From Longimicrobium sp. (GTDB taxonomy: Bacteria; Gemmatimonadota; Gemmatimonadetes; Longimicrobiales; Longimicrobiaceae), in contig DASVQP010000076.1 in NCBI GenBank assembly GCA_036389135.1, forward strand, positions 110,001 to 174,000: 64,000 nucleotides of DNA, in the 5' to 3' direction. The notes under the pieces were generated by a model, which did not search any database, was not told where the DNA came from, and was given only the letters and a program-made list of their open reading frames with translations. The position numbers were made by a program, and so were the translations under genes. Shown one piece after another: positions 10,497 through 19,289 of this stretch. How positions within the stretch are numbered: position 1 is the first letter of the stretch; the number at the start of each line of letters is the position of its first letter.

Positions 10497-11180
10497 TTAC
10501 TTCAGCGACTCCAACACCGCCGGCACTTCCTCCGGCCGGATGTTCTCGTAGAAGCGCTCGTTGATCTGCACGACGGTCGGGAAGCCGCAGGCGCCCAGGC
10601 ACTCGGCCTCGATTACCGTGAAGCGGCCGTCCTCGCTCACCATCCCCATCTCGGTGCCGGTGTGCTCCAGGAACGCCTCGAGCACCGCGTCGCCGCCGCA
10701 CAGGTTGCACGAGATGTTGGTGCACACCTGCACGAGGTACTTACCGACCGGGCCCAGGTTGTACATCGTGTAGAACGACGCCACGCCCCGCACGTACGCC
10801 GGCGGCAGCTCGAGCCGCGCCGCCACCTCGTCCATCGACTCCGGCGAGAGGTGGCCGCGGAGCTCGTGGGCCAGGTGCAGCGCCGGAAGGAGCGCCGCCT
10901 GCCGGTCCGGGTAGCGCGAGAGCACCTTTTGGAGGCGCTCCTCGTAAGGGCCGGCGAAGATGGGGCCCTCCGGCTGCTTGGGCGGCACCTGGTACGGCAT
11001 GCTGCCGGCGACCGAGGCGTGCCCGCCGTCCTCCGGGCGGATCCCCACGTAGCTGATGCCGCGCACGTCGTCCGCCGTCAGGGCCGGGAACTCGCCCGTG
11101 TCGCCCGCGAAGCCCGGGTTCTGCTGGGCGGCCGGCCACGACGAGGGGGGAGAGTCCAGCTTTCCTCCATGCTGCGTCAT
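10497..11180 (-). CDS. nuoE: NADH-quinone oxidoreductase subunit E, N-terminally extended
   Basis: Thioredoxin-fold [2Fe-2S] subunit carrying cluster N1a next to NuoF. The ATG at 11178-11180 overlaps the nuoD stop as ATGA and gives 227 residues. The iron ligands are C153, C158, C194 and C198 (CTNISC and CLGAC). The usual domain starts near residue 75. The first 75 residues are an extension rich in Pro, Gly and Ser that common homologues of about 160-170 residues lack. Downstream lies the ten-copy heptamer array. Confidence 0.95.
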   Translation of the reverse strand: MTQHGGKLDSPPSSWPAAQQNPGFAGDTGEFPALTADDVRGISYVGIRPEDGGHASVAGSMPYQVPPKQPEGPIFAGPYEERLQKVLSRYPDRQAALLPALHLAHELRGHLSPESMDEVAARLELPPAYVRGVASFYTMYNLGPVGKYLVQVCTNISCNLCGGDAVLEAFLEHTGTEMGMVSEDGRFTVIEAECLGACGFPTVVQINERFYENIRPEEVPAVLESLK

Positions 11181-12472
11181 CGGTCGATCTCTCCCAGCAC
11201 GATGTCCAGCGACGCGTTCACCGCGATCACGTCGGAGAGCAGCGCCCCCTCGATCATGTGCGGGAGCGCCGCGATGTTGATGAACGACGGGCCGCGCACG
11301 CGCCAGCGCACCGGCTTGCTGCCGCCGTCGGAGACCACGTACATCCCCAGCTCGCCCTTGGACGACTCCACCGAGAACCACGACTCGCCCACGGGCGCGC
11401 GCACCCCCTCCATCACCAGCTTGAAGTGGTGGATCATGGACTCCATGTCGTTCATCGCCGCCGTCTTGGGGGGCAGGATGACGCGGGGGTCGTCCACGTT
11501 GATGGGGCCGCCAGGAAGGCGGCGGATGAACTGGCGGAGGAGGAGCACCGACTGCCTCATCTCCTCCATGCGGCACAGGTAGCGGTCGTAGATGTCGCCG
11601 TGCTCGCCCACCGGCACGTCGAAGTCGTACGAGTCCATGTCGTAGTACGGGCGGTCCTTGCGCACGTCGTACGGCACTCCGGAGGCGCGCAGGTTGGGCC
11701 CGCTCAGCCCCCAGTTCACCGCGTCCGCCGCCGAGATGGAGCCCACCCCCTGCGTGCGCCCGATCCAGATCCCGTTGTTGGTCAGCAGGGTGTCCACCTC
11801 GTCCAGCACGGGGAGGAACCCTTCGATCCACTTGTCGAGCTGGTCGATCCACCCCGCCGGCAGGTCCGCCATCATCCCCCCGATGCGGGTGGACGAGGTG
11901 GTGATCCGCGCGCCCGTGAACGACTCGTGCAGGTCGTAGATCAGCTCTCGCTGCTGGAAGGTGTACAGGAAGACGGTGAAGGCGCCCAGGTCGATGGCCG
12001 TGGTCCCCAGCCAGAGCAGATGGCTGAAGATGCGGTCCAGCTCCATGCACATGAGGCGCACCACCTTGCACCGCTCGGTGACCTCCACGCCCATCAGCTT
12101 CTCCACCGACATGGCGTAGGCGCAGTTGTAGATCAGCGGCGCCAGGTAGTCCATGCGGTCGGTGAGCGGGACGACCTGGTTCCAGTCCCGGTACTCCCCC
12201 AGCTTCTCGAACGACGAGTGCAGGTAGCCGATGTGCGGGATGCAGCGCACGACGGTCTCGCCGTCCAGCTCCAGCACCAGGCGGAGCACGCCGTGCGTGG
12301 CGGGGTGCTGCGGCCCGATGTTGATGAGCATGTGCTCGCCCGCGATGTCCTCCTGCACGCGCGCCTCTTCGCCCACGTAGGGGACGATGGGGGCGTGCAC
12401 GAGGGAGCCCCCCGAGGAGAGCTCCGGGTTGCGGGCGACGTTGTAGACGACCCTGCGCAGTTTGCTCGACAT
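11177..12472 (-). CDS. nuoD: NADH-quinone oxidoreductase subunit D
   Basis: 49-kDa-type subunit of complex I, related to [NiFe]-hydrogenase large subunits, which forms the quinone head-group site with NuoB. It has 431 residues. The quinone-site loop INIGPQHPATHG includes H60. The segment LIYNCAYAMSVEKL carries the conserved Tyr region. It starts at ATG 12472, one base after nuoC ends, and overlaps nuoE by 4 bp. No anomaly seen. Confidence 0.97.
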   Translation of the reverse strand: MSSKLRRVVYNVARNPELSSGGSLVHAPIVPYVGEEARVQEDIAGEHMLINIGPQHPATHGVLRLVLELDGETVVRCIPHIGYLHSSFEKLGEYRDWNQVVPLTDRMDYLAPLIYNCAYAMSVEKLMGVEVTERCKVVRLMCMELDRIFSHLLWLGTTAIDLGAFTVFLYTFQQRELIYDLHESFTGARITTSSTRIGGMMADLPAGWIDQLDKWIEGFLPVLDEVDTLLTNNGIWIGRTQGVGSISAADAVNWGLSGPNLRASGVPYDVRKDRPYYDMDSYDFDVPVGEHGDIYDRYLCRMEEMRQSVLLLRQFIRRLPGGPINVDDPRVILPPKTAAMNDMESMIHHFKLVMEGVRAPVGESWFSVESSKGELGMYVVSDGGSKPVRWRVRGPSFINIAALPHMIEGALLSDVIAVNASLDIVLGEIDR

Positions 12473-12473
12473 A

Positions 12474-13211
12474 TCAGCCCGCTCCTCCCATGCCGCCGAA
12501 CTGGCCCTGCTGCCCGGAGTTCGTCTCCGACTTGCCGAACGGGTCGGGGACGCTCTGGCCCAGCACGTGTGCGATCTCCAGCTCGCGCGGCGAGTAGTGG
12601 TCCTCGGTGCGCAGGTTGAGGGCGCGCCGCGTCTGCTCGGCGCGGCTGAAGCGGCCGCGGAGCGGAAAGTCCTTACGCAGCGGGTGCCCCTCGGCGTAGT
12701 TGTACGGCATCAGGATGCGGCGCAGGTCCGGGTGCCCCGTGAAGACGACGCCGAACATGTCGTACACCTCGCGCTCCAGCCAATCGGCGGCGCGCCACAG
12801 GTAGTACACGGACTGGATCTCCAGCCCGTCCAGCGGCAGCTCGGCCTTGACGCGCAGGTTCAGCTTGTTCTCGATGGACCAGAGCTGGTACACCACCTGG
12901 ATCATCCGCCCGCCGCCGTAGTCGACCGCGGTGAGGTCCTGGAGGAAGTCGTAGCGGTGCCCCGGCTCGTCGCGCAGGAACTGGAGGATCTCCAGGTTGC
13001 GATCCGGCAGCACGTATACGATGTGCTCGTCGCCGCTCACCAGCTCGTGGCGCAGCACCGCGTCGCCGAAGCGCTCGCGGAGCGCCTCCACCGAGGGGTG
13101 CGGCGGAAGGTCGCCGGCCTGCGGAGGCGCGCCTGCATCGCCCGCGTCCGAGGGCCGCGGGCCGGCGTCGAGATCGTCGAGGCCTTTCTTGAATGCGTCG
13201 TTCTGGGTCAT
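12474..13211 (-). CDS. nuoC: NADH-quinone oxidoreductase subunit C
   Basis: 30-kDa-type hydrophilic subunit of the complex I peripheral arm, without cofactors. It has 245 residues. The family signature around ADWLEREVYDMFGVVFTGHP and DLRRILMP is clear near residues 160-190. The first 40 residues are low-complexity, and a C-terminal Gly/Gln-rich tail follows the core. nuoD begins right after its stop. The 82 bp back to nuoB hold a heptamer inverted array. Confidence 0.96.
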   Translation of the reverse strand: MTQNDAFKKGLDDLDAGPRPSDAGDAGAPPQAGDLPPHPSVEALRERFGDAVLRHELVSGDEHIVYVLPDRNLEILQFLRDEPGHRYDFLQDLTAVDYGGGRMIQVVYQLWSIENKLNLRVKAELPLDGLEIQSVYYLWRAADWLEREVYDMFGVVFTGHPDLRRILMPYNYAEGHPLRKDFPLRGRFSRAEQTRRALNLRTEDHYSPRELEIAHVLGQSVPDPFGKSETNSGQQGQFGGMGGAG

Positions 13212-13287
13212 AGTCCTGAAGTCCTAAGTCCTGAGTCCTAAGTCCTGGAGCGCGAAGTTCAGCACCTAGGACTTAGGACTTAGCACT
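13212..13287. repeat. AAGTCCT-type inverted heptamer array, nuoB/nuoC junction
   Basis: The left arm (13212-13247) repeats AAGTCCT and GAGTCCT. The right arm (13258-13287) has AGGACTT and AGCACTT words, its reverse complement. It fills almost the whole gap between nuoC and nuoB. Fourth locus of this family in the operon. Confidence 0.9.
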
Positions 13288-13293
13288 CGCAGT

Positions 13294-14001
13294 TTATGGC
13301 CTTCTGTCCTGCACCCGCACCACCGCCCCCGTCGACATCAGTCCGCCGGGGCGGTTCTGGTTCGTCGAGTTGCCGAACTGCACGGTGATATTGTTGATCA
13401 CCTCGTCCGGCAGGTAGCTGGCGCCCTCCGGGAGCTGGTCCACCGCGTTCCACTCGTCCTGCGCCGTGGGCGACGAGCGGCGGATCTTCTCCTGGATCAT
13501 CAGGATCCCGTACATCAGCCCCTCGGGCCGCGGCGGGCAGCCGGGTACGTACACGTCCACCGGGATGATGGTGTCGATCCCCTGCACCATGCTGTACACG
13601 TCGAAGACGCCGCCCGTGGACGCGCAGGCGCCCATCGAGATCGCCCACTTGGGGCTCGGCATCTGCTCCCAGATCTTGCGCAGCACCGGCGCCATCTTGT
13701 ACGACACGCGCCCCGCGCAGATCAGCAGGTCCGCCTGCCGGGGCGAGAAGCTCATCCGCTCCATCCCGAAGCGGGCGAGGTCGTAGCGCGTGGCGGCGGT
13801 GGCCATCATCTCGATGGCGCAGCACGCCGTGCCGAACGGCATCGGCCAGATGGAGTTCTCGCGCGCCCAGTTCACCACCGTGTCCAGCCGGGTGGTGAGG
13901 AACGACGGCGAGCCGGAAAAGATACCGCCCTCGGGGGCGGGCATGACCGCGTCGGCCGGCTTGACGATCGGCTGCGGATTGGTGTTCTCGTTCAGTCCCA
14001 T
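13294..14001 (-). CDS. nuoB: NADH-quinone oxidoreductase subunit B, cluster N2
   Basis: PSST-type subunit that holds the terminal [4Fe-4S] cluster N2 and reduces quinone. I chose ATG 14001 ([10 protein letters not shown]), giving 235 residues. The N2 ligands are the adjacent pair C60-C61 (FGTACCAIE), C126 (MGACAS) and C155 (PGCPPRPE). The start overlaps the end of nuoA by 10 bp, as expected for a coupled pair. The C-terminal tail past residue 190 is longer than in minimal homologues. Confidence 0.97.
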   Translation of the reverse strand: MGLNENTNPQPIVKPADAVMPAPEGGIFSGSPSFLTTRLDTVVNWARENSIWPMPFGTACCAIEMMATAATRYDLARFGMERMSFSPRQADLLICAGRVSYKMAPVLRKIWEQMPSPKWAISMGACASTGGVFDVYSMVQGIDTIIPVDVYVPGCPPRPEGLMYGILMIQEKIRRSSPTAQDEWNAVDQLPEGASYLPDEVINNITVQFGNSTNQNRPGGLMSTGAVVRVQDRRP

Positions 14002-14348
14002 TCCAGCGCTCCCTTCTTCCACTCGTAGACGAGCCCCACCGTCAGGATGAAGATGAAGATCATCGCAGAGGCGAAGCCCTCCCACCCCAGAGGCCGCAGC
14101 GATACGGCCCAGGGAAGGAGAAACACGGTTTCCACGTCGAACACGATGAACAGGATCGCCACCATGTAGAACTTCACCGAAAAGCGCTCGCGCGTGCCGC
14201 CCAGCGGGTCCATCCCGCTCTCGTACGGGGCGGACTTCACCTTGGTCTTCCCCCCGGGGCTGAGCACCGTGGAGAGCACCACCATGAAGATCGCGTTGGC
14301 CACCGAGATGGCCAGCATGATCAGCGCGGGAAGGTACGAGCGAAGCAT
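13992..14348 (-). CDS. nuoA: NADH-quinone oxidoreductase subunit A
   Basis: Small three-helix membrane subunit of complex I next to NuoH. ATG 14348 ([12 protein letters not shown]) gives 118 residues. The conserved segments [14 protein letters not shown] and [15 protein letters not shown] are diagnostic. It is the first gene of the nuo operon, about 60 bp downstream of a strong sigma70-like promoter. Its 3' end overlaps nuoB. Confidence 0.97.
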   Translation of the reverse strand: MLRSYLPALIMLAISVANAIFMVVLSTVLSPGGKTKVKSAPYESGMDPLGGTRERFSVKFYMVAILFIVFDVETVFLLPWAVSLRPLGWEGFASAMIFIFILTVGLVYEWKKGALEWD

Positions 14349-14409
14349 GTCGGCGTACGCCCTGTGAGGCGGTAGTTTGTGAAATCCTTCACTTGTGTGG
14401 AGCCGGGCC

Positions 14410-14438
14410 AATGTACGACGCGTCCGCCCCACGGTCAA
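14410..14438 (-). promoter_or_regulatory. Promoter of the nuo operon
   Basis: On the minus strand TTGACC (14433-14438), a 17-bp spacer, then TACATT (14410-14415). The -10 is about 60 bp before the nuoA ATG. Same layout as other candidate promoters in this window. Confidence 0.65.
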
Positions 14439-14462
14439 GCGAAGAACGGGGCCTTTTCCCCC

Positions 14463-14492
14463 TTGCCGCGCGGGGGGGCTGGCGCCTAGCTT
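14463..14492 (+). promoter_or_regulatory. Candidate promoter of dcd
   Basis: TTGCCG (14463-14468), an 18-bp spacer, TAGCTT (14487-14492), followed by GGCG. The -10 sits inside a GGCGCC-N6-GGCGCC palindrome. An almost identical TAGCTTGGCG box lies before the gene at 48273. The leader to dcd would be about 110 nt. Confidence 0.5.
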
Positions 14493-14609
14493 GGCGCCCC
14501 TGTCCCCGGCCCCGCGGCGGTGCCCACGGTACCCCCGCCTTCGGATGTCGTTCGGGGTTGCCGCGCCACGTGCAACTTCCGCTCCCTCACCTGTTTCACA
14601 GCCTCCCCC

Positions 14610-15164
14610 ATGAGCCTCAAGTCCGATCGGTGGATCCGGCAGATGGCGCGCGAGCACGCGATGATCGAGCCCTTTGAGGACGCGCAGGTGAGGAAGGGGA
14701 CGATCTCGTACGGCGTGTCGTCGTACGGCTACGACATGCGGGTGGCGCGCGAGTTCAAGATCTTCACCAACGTCAACAACGCCATCGTCGACCCCAAGAA
14801 CTTCGACGACAGGTCGTTCGTGAACTTCGAGGGCGACGTATGCATCGTCCCCCCCAACTCGTTCGCGCTGGCGAGGTCGGTGGAGTACTTCCGCATTCCC
14901 CGCAACGTGCTGACGCTTTGTGTCGGTAAAAGCACTTATGCCAGATGTGGCATAATCACGAACGTAACTCCTTTCGAGCCAGAGTGGGAAGGCTTCGTGA
15001 CGCTGGAGATCTCGAACACGACGCCTCTCCCGGCGCGCATCTACGCCAACGAGGGGATCGCGCAGGTGCTTTTCTTCGAGTCGGACGAGCCGTGCGAGGT
15101 CAGCTATGCGGACCGCAAGGGGAAGTACCAGGGGCAGGTGGGGGTGACGGTCCCGCGGCTGTGA
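14610..15164 (+). CDS. dcd: dCTP deaminase
   Basis: Trimeric enzyme that deaminates dCTP to dUTP in pyrimidine deoxynucleotide synthesis; some family members also hydrolyse dUTP. ATG 14610 ([16 protein letters not shown]) gives 184 residues, the usual length. Family motifs include [13 protein letters not shown] near residue 33, [10 protein letters not shown] and the catalytic-glutamate region [12 protein letters not shown]. It stands alone on the plus strand, divergent from nuo. Deaminase versus bifunctional activity cannot be decided from these motifs alone. Confidence 0.95.
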   Translation: MSLKSDRWIRQMAREHAMIEPFEDAQVRKGTISYGVSSYGYDMRVAREFKIFTNVNNAIVDPKNFDDRSFVNFEGDVCIVPPNSFALARSVEYFRIPRNVLTLCVGKSTYARCGIITNVTPFEPEWEGFVTLEISNTTPLPARIYANEGIAQVLFFESDEPCEVSYADRKGKYQGQVGVTVPRL

Positions 15165-15209
15165 GGTGGGGCGCAGGACTCCAGCCAGGCCCCCCCGGCG
15201 GTTAATACC

Positions 15210-15525
15210 GCAGCAACAACCACGTGAAGCCTGCCTTCGCAGGCTCCGGGGGGCGGGGTTGGTGCGGGGCGGCAGGGAGGGTACGGCGGCCGGTCGCCGG
15301 GGGCTGAAGCCCCCGGCTGGAACCACGGGAAGGCGGCTGAAGCCGGCTCGGGAAACGCGGCATTGGACCCGGAGTCCGCGAAGGCGGACTTTGCGTTTTT
15401 CCAGCGGCGGATTCATTCGCTCGTGGAGCGCACTTCCCGCCCCGCAGAGCTGGAAGCGCCATAAGAATCCCACCCCCGGGTCCGCGCAGGCGGACTTTGT
15501 GCTGTTGTTGCCGCGAGTTCACTCG
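15210..15525. repeat. Composite hairpin repeat with inverted ends, full copy
   Basis: This fills most of the 459-bp gap between dcd and cheC, which has no gene. It holds successive hairpins: AGCCTGC-cttc-GCAGGCT (15228-15245), the GCCGGGGGC/GCCCCCGGC stem (about 15295-15316), a GGCGGCTGAAGCCGGCT stem and a GTCCGC/GCGGAC stem. The left end (CAGCAACAACCACGTG...) and the right end (...CTGTTGTTGCCGCG) are imperfect reverse complements over about 45 bp. A shorter copy lies at 19036-19185. It resembles a miniature non-autonomous element. Confidence 0.8.
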
Positions 15526-15623
15526 CCAGCCCTGCTGGGGGGCAGCCCATACGCCACGGCCCGACTCCTGCCGAGGCCAGGGTAACGGACGTGTCCGCGC
15601 CGATTTCGCATACCGCATCCACG

Positions 15624-16241
15624 ATGACCACCCAGCTCCCGGTGACACCCCAGCATCTCGACGCGATCCGCGAGATCGTGAACATCGGGGCGGGCCACGC
15701 CGCCACCAACCTGTCGCAGCTCACGGGGCTCACCGTGATGATCTCCGTGCCGCGCATCCAGTGGGTGACGCGCGCGGCGCTGATCGCGTCGCTCCCGGGC
15801 GACAGTGAGCTGGTGCTGATCAGCGTTCCCATCGTGGGCGTGTCGGACGAGGGGGGCGAGCAGGCGGCGCTCGTGCTGGCCAAGGAGACCGCGCTGCGCA
15901 TGGTGGCGCTGATGATGCGCCGCGACCCCTCCCGCCACACCGAGATCGGGGCGCTGGAGCTTTCGGCGCTCAACGAGATGGGGAACATCGTGTGCGCGGC
16001 GTACGTGGGGGTGCTGGGGACGTTCCTCAACAAGGGCGTGATGATCGGCACCCCCGTCCTCACCGCCGGCGACCGCGAGGTAGTAGGGCGCGACGCGGTG
16101 GACGGGCTCCTGATCGAGACCGACTTCACCTTCCTGGACACGACGTTCGAAGGGGTCTTCGTCCTGAGCCACGCCGACGTCTCCTTCGCCTCGCTCCTGC
16201 GCGCGCTCGGCTTCAAGGACGTCGCCGAGAGCGCGTCCTGA
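15624..16241 (+). CDS. cheC: CheC-family CheY-phosphatase-like protein
   Basis: CheC/FliY-type phosphatases dephosphorylate CheY-P. The protein has 205 residues from ATG 15624; a GTG at 15591 is an alternative. Both active-site helices show the ExxN pattern: E17/N20 in AIREIVNIGAG and E118/N121 in LNEMGNIVCA. No other chemotaxis gene is visible, so it may act on a distant CheY or another receiver protein. It lies 4 bp before glpD on the same strand. The start choice is moderately sure. Confidence 0.85.
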   Translation: MTTQLPVTPQHLDAIREIVNIGAGHAATNLSQLTGLTVMISVPRIQWVTRAALIASLPGDSELVLISVPIVGVSDEGGEQAALVLAKETALRMVALMMRRDPSRHTEIGALELSALNEMGNIVCAAYVGVLGTFLNKGVMIGTPVLTAGDREVVGRDAVDGLLIETDFTFLDTTFEGVFVLSHADVSFASLLRALGFKDVAESAS

Positions 16242-16245
16242 CGCC

Positions 16246-17922
16246 GTGACGCCCTTCTCCGCCGCGGCGCGCACGGGGCACTGGAACGCGCTCGGGCGCG
16301 GGACGTGGGACGTGCTGGTGATCGGCGGAGGGATCACGGGCGCCGGGGTGGCACGCGACGCCGCCGGGCGCGGGCTGCGGGTGGCGCTGGTGGACGCGGG
16401 CGACATCGCGCAGGGCACCAGCAGCCGATCGTCGCGGCTGATCCACGGGGGCCTCCGCTACCTGGAGACGTTCGACTTCCGTCTCGTCTTCGAGGCCAGC
16501 GCGGAGCGGCGCCGCCTGCTGGCGCTGGCCCCGCACCTGGTGCATCCCCTTCCCTTCCTCTTCCCCGTTTTCCGCAACGGCCCCGTCGGGCGCCGCAAGC
16601 TGCAGGCGGGGATGTGGCTGTACGACCTCCTCTCCCTCTTTCGCAACATCTCGCGGCACCGGATGCTCTCGCCGCAGGCCGTGGCGGCCGCGGAGCCGGC
16701 GCTGCGTACCGAGGGCGTGAGGGGCGCCGCGCTCTACTACGACGCATCGGTGGACGACGCGCGGCTGGCGCTGGCCAACGCCCGCGGCGCCCACGAGTCC
16801 GGCGCCGCCGTCGTGCCGCACGCCGAGGTGACCGGCTTCCTGCGCGAGGGGGCGCGGGTGGCGGGTGTGCGCGTGCGCGACCGGCTGGGCGGGGGCGTCG
16901 CGGAGGTGCGCGCGCGCGTGATCCTGAACGCCACCGGCCCCTGGAGCGACATCGTGCGCCGCCTGGCGGACCCCGGCACGAAGCCGCGGCTGCGCACCAC
17001 CAAGGGTGTCCACATCATGGTGCCTGGCGAGCGGCTGGGGAACCGCGGCGCCATCACCTTCCGCTCCCCCGTGGACGGGCGGGTGATGTTCGTGCTGCCG
17101 TGGGGCGACTTCTCGTACGTGGGGACCACCGACACCGACTTTCGCGGCTCCCCCGCCGACGTGCGCGCGGACGAGGCCGACGTGCGCTACCTGCTGGAGT
17201 CCGCCAACTCCATCTTCCCCGCGGCGCGGCTCACGGCGGAGGACGTGGTGAGCACCTGGGCCGGCCTGCGCCCCCTCCTGGCGCCGCTCGACACCGAGGG
17301 CGGCCGTTCGGAGAGCGCCACCTCGCGCGAGCACGAGATCTGGCAGGACCGCAGCGGCCTCCTCAACATCGCGGGCGGCAAGCTGACCACCTACCGCGTG
17401 ATGGCCGCCGAGGTGGCGGACGAGGCGGCGCGCATCCTCCAGGAACGGCACGGCGTCGCGAGCGGGAGCTCCCTCACCGAAGACCTCCCCCTCCCCGCCG
17501 CTCCCACTGAGCCGTGGGACGACTTCGCCGCGCGCATCCGCCAGGAGGCCGCCGCCGTGGGTGTGGACGAAGCGGCCGCCACGCACCTGGCCCGCTTCTA
17601 CGGCGACGAGGCGGGCGCGGTGCTGGACGAGATCAGGCGCGAACCCGAGCTGGGCACGCGCCTGGTCCCCTCCCTCCCCTACCTGCGCGGCGAGATCGCG
17701 CGCGCGGTACGGTGCGAGATGGCGATGACGCTGGAGGACCTGCTGGTGCGCCGCCTCCACATCTTCTACGAGGCGCGCGACGGCGGCCTTTCCGTGGCGC
17801 GCGAGGTGGCGGAGCGGATGGCGGCCGAGCCGGGGATCGGCTGGAGCGCGGCGGAGATCGAGCGCCAGGTGGAGCAGTATCGCCGCGCGGTGGAGGCGAC
17901 GCGCGGCTTCGGCGCCGCCTGA
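16246..17922 (+). CDS. glpD: FAD-dependent glycerol-3-phosphate dehydrogenase
   Basis: Membrane-associated flavoenzyme oxidising sn-glycerol 3-phosphate to dihydroxyacetone phosphate, with electrons going to quinone. It has 558 residues from a GTG at 16246. The FAD dinucleotide loop is GGGITG at 27-32, followed by GTSSRSSRLIHGGLRYLE, highly typical of GlpD/GlpA. A DAO core and a C-terminal DAO_C-like domain (about 390-530) follow. It is 4 bp after cheC and 3 bp before the potassium channel gene, so the three are probably cotranscribed, although their functions differ. No glpK or glpF is nearby. Confidence 0.95.
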   Translation: MTPFSAAARTGHWNALGRGTWDVLVIGGGITGAGVARDAAGRGLRVALVDAGDIAQGTSSRSSRLIHGGLRYLETFDFRLVFEASAERRRLLALAPHLVHPLPFLFPVFRNGPVGRRKLQAGMWLYDLLSLFRNISRHRMLSPQAVAAAEPALRTEGVRGAALYYDASVDDARLALANARGAHESGAAVVPHAEVTGFLREGARVAGVRVRDRLGGGVAEVRARVILNATGPWSDIVRRLADPGTKPRLRTTKGVHIMVPGERLGNRGAITFRSPVDGRVMFVLPWGDFSYVGTTDTDFRGSPADVRADEADVRYLLESANSIFPAARLTAEDVVSTWAGLRPLLAPLDTEGGRSESATSREHEIWQDRSGLLNIAGGKLTTYRVMAAEVADEAARILQERHGVASGSSLTEDLPLPAAPTEPWDDFAARIRQEAAAVGVDEAAATHLARFYGDEAGAVLDEIRREPELGTRLVPSLPYLRGEIARAVRCEMAMTLEDLLVRRLHIFYEARDGGLSVAREVAERMAAEPGIGWSAAEIERQVEQYRRAVEATRGFGAA

Positions 17923-17925
17923 GCC

Positions 17926-19017
17926 GTGATCCGCCCCACGCGCGCCTACCCCAACGACCGCCGCAAGCGGGCGCGCAAGGCGTCACTCCGCTACCGGATC
18001 AGCTCAGCGGCGCAGCACCCGCTCCGCAGGCTGCAGATCGCGCTCCTCGTCCTCTTTCTGCTGATGGCGGGGAGCACCCTCTTCTACCGCTTCGTGGAGG
18101 GGATGGGGTGGGTCGATGCGCTGTACATGACGGTGATCACCGTCGCCACGGTGGGTTACGGCGAGACGGAGCCGCTGTCGCAGGGCGGGCGCCTCTTCAC
18201 CATCGGGCTGATCATGGTCGGCGTCGGCGTGGGCGCGTGGGCCGCCGGCAACGCGATCGAGGTGATGCTGGGGCAGACGTACTGGCTGACCGTGGAGAGG
18301 CGGAAGATGACGCAGCGCATCGACAACCTGAGGGACCACTTCATCGTCTGCGGCTACGGGCGGCTGGGCACCCGCATCGTGCGCGACCTGATGGTGCGCG
18401 GCGAGTCGTTCCTGGTGATCGACGAGAAGGAGGAGTTCGAGGAGCGCCTGCTGGCCGAGGGAATCCCCCACCTGATCGGCGACGCCACGCACGACGGCAT
18501 CCTGGAAGCCGCCGGCGTGGCGAGGGCGCGCGGGCTGGTGGCCGCCCTGGATTCCGACGCCAACAACGTCCTCACGGTGCTCACCGCGCGCGGCCTCAAC
18601 CCCAAGCTCCTCGTCGTCTCGCGCGCCAACAGCGACGCATCCGAGTCGAAGCTGCGCCGCGCCGGCGCGGACCGCGTGGTCACCCCCGAGGACATCGGCG
18701 GGCACCGGCTGGCGCTTGCCCTCCTGCGACCCGCCGTGCACGACCTGTTCAACGAGATGTTCAGCTTCGGGATGGACGTGGCGGTCGACGTGGGGCAGAT
18801 CACCATCGCGCCCGAGTCCCCCTTTGCGGGCCAGACGGTGGCGCGCTGCGATCTGCGCCGCATGCGCAACGTGAGCATCCTGGCCATCCGCGACACCGGC
18901 GGCACCTTTGCCCTCAACCCCGACGCCCAGCGCGTCCTCAGCGCCGGCGAGACGCTGATCGTCATCGGCCCCGCCGAGGCCGTGTACGAGCTGGAGGCGA
19001 TGTACGGAGGGGAGTGA
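17926..19017 (+). CDS. Two-helix potassium channel with RCK domain
   Basis: Ion channel of the Kch/MthK type. It has 363 residues from GTG 17926. Membrane helices lie at about 36-55 and 90-113. The pore loop carries the selectivity filter TVGYG at residues 75-79. A cytoplasmic TrkA-N (RCK) domain follows, with the nucleotide-binding loop GYGRLG at 143-148, then a TrkA-C domain at about 280-360. This is the complete architecture of an NAD(H)- or ligand-gated K+ channel. It is the third gene of a tight plus-strand cluster after glpD; the link to glpD is positional only. Confidence 0.92.
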   Translation: MIRPTRAYPNDRRKRARKASLRYRISSAAQHPLRRLQIALLVLFLLMAGSTLFYRFVEGMGWVDALYMTVITVATVGYGETEPLSQGGRLFTIGLIMVGVGVGAWAAGNAIEVMLGQTYWLTVERRKMTQRIDNLRDHFIVCGYGRLGTRIVRDLMVRGESFLVIDEKEEFEERLLAEGIPHLIGDATHDGILEAAGVARARGLVAALDSDANNVLTVLTARGLNPKLLVVSRANSDASESKLRRAGADRVVTPEDIGGHRLALALLRPAVHDLFNEMFSFGMDVAVDVGQITIAPESPFAGQTVARCDLRRMRNVSILAIRDTGGTFALNPDAQRVLSAGETLIVIGPAEAVYELEAMYGGE

Positions 19018-19035
19018 GGGCAAGGGACGGGTCCG

Positions 19036-19185
19036 GCGGCCGGTCGCCGGGGGATGAAATGAAAATGAATCCCCCGGCTGGAACCACGGGAAGGCGGCTA
19101 AAGCCGGCTCCAGAAACGCGAAATTAGACCCGGAGTCCGCGCAGGCGGACTTTGTGCCGTTGTTGCCGCGAGTTCACTCGCCACG
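19036..19185. repeat. Composite hairpin repeat, truncated copy
   Basis: Second copy of the element at 15210-15525. It has the same hairpin order and the same right end (GGCGGACTTTGTG, then GTTGTTGCCGCGAGTTCAC), but lacks the inverted left end. One loop is expanded: where the first copy has a CTGAAG loop, this copy has an AT-rich ATGAAATGAAAATGAAT insert. Confidence 0.8.
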
Positions 19186-19211
19186 ATCAGCCACTCGCCA
19201 GATCATACACA

Positions 19212-19238
19212 ACGGGCCCGGCAGCGCGCCGGGCCCGT
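19212..19238. terminator. Bidirectional terminator hairpin after kch
   Basis: Perfect 11-bp stem ACGGGCCCGGC / GCCGGGCCCGT with a 5-nt loop, between the plus-strand channel gene and the minus-strand lipoprotein gene. There is no clear T-run, so it may act as a weak or Rho-assisted end. It overlaps a 32-bp direct repeat. Confidence 0.55.
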
Positions 19239-19256
19239 CGTCGTCATACCACCGCG
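19225..19256. repeat. 32-bp direct repeat, copy 1
   Basis: Matches 19921-19952 at 31 of 32 bases (core CGCGCCGGGCCCGTCGTCGT). The two copies bracket the lipoprotein gene at 19290-19829, 696 bp apart. Confidence 0.85.
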
Positions 19257-19289
19257 CCTGCGCCGGAGTGCACCCGCGGCGCATTCCGG

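Noticed and set aside
10497..12071. Single 524-codon frame suggesting a NuoD-NuoE fusion
   Set aside because: NuoD is in another frame. Only the last 227 codons encode NuoE, starting at the ATGA overlap.
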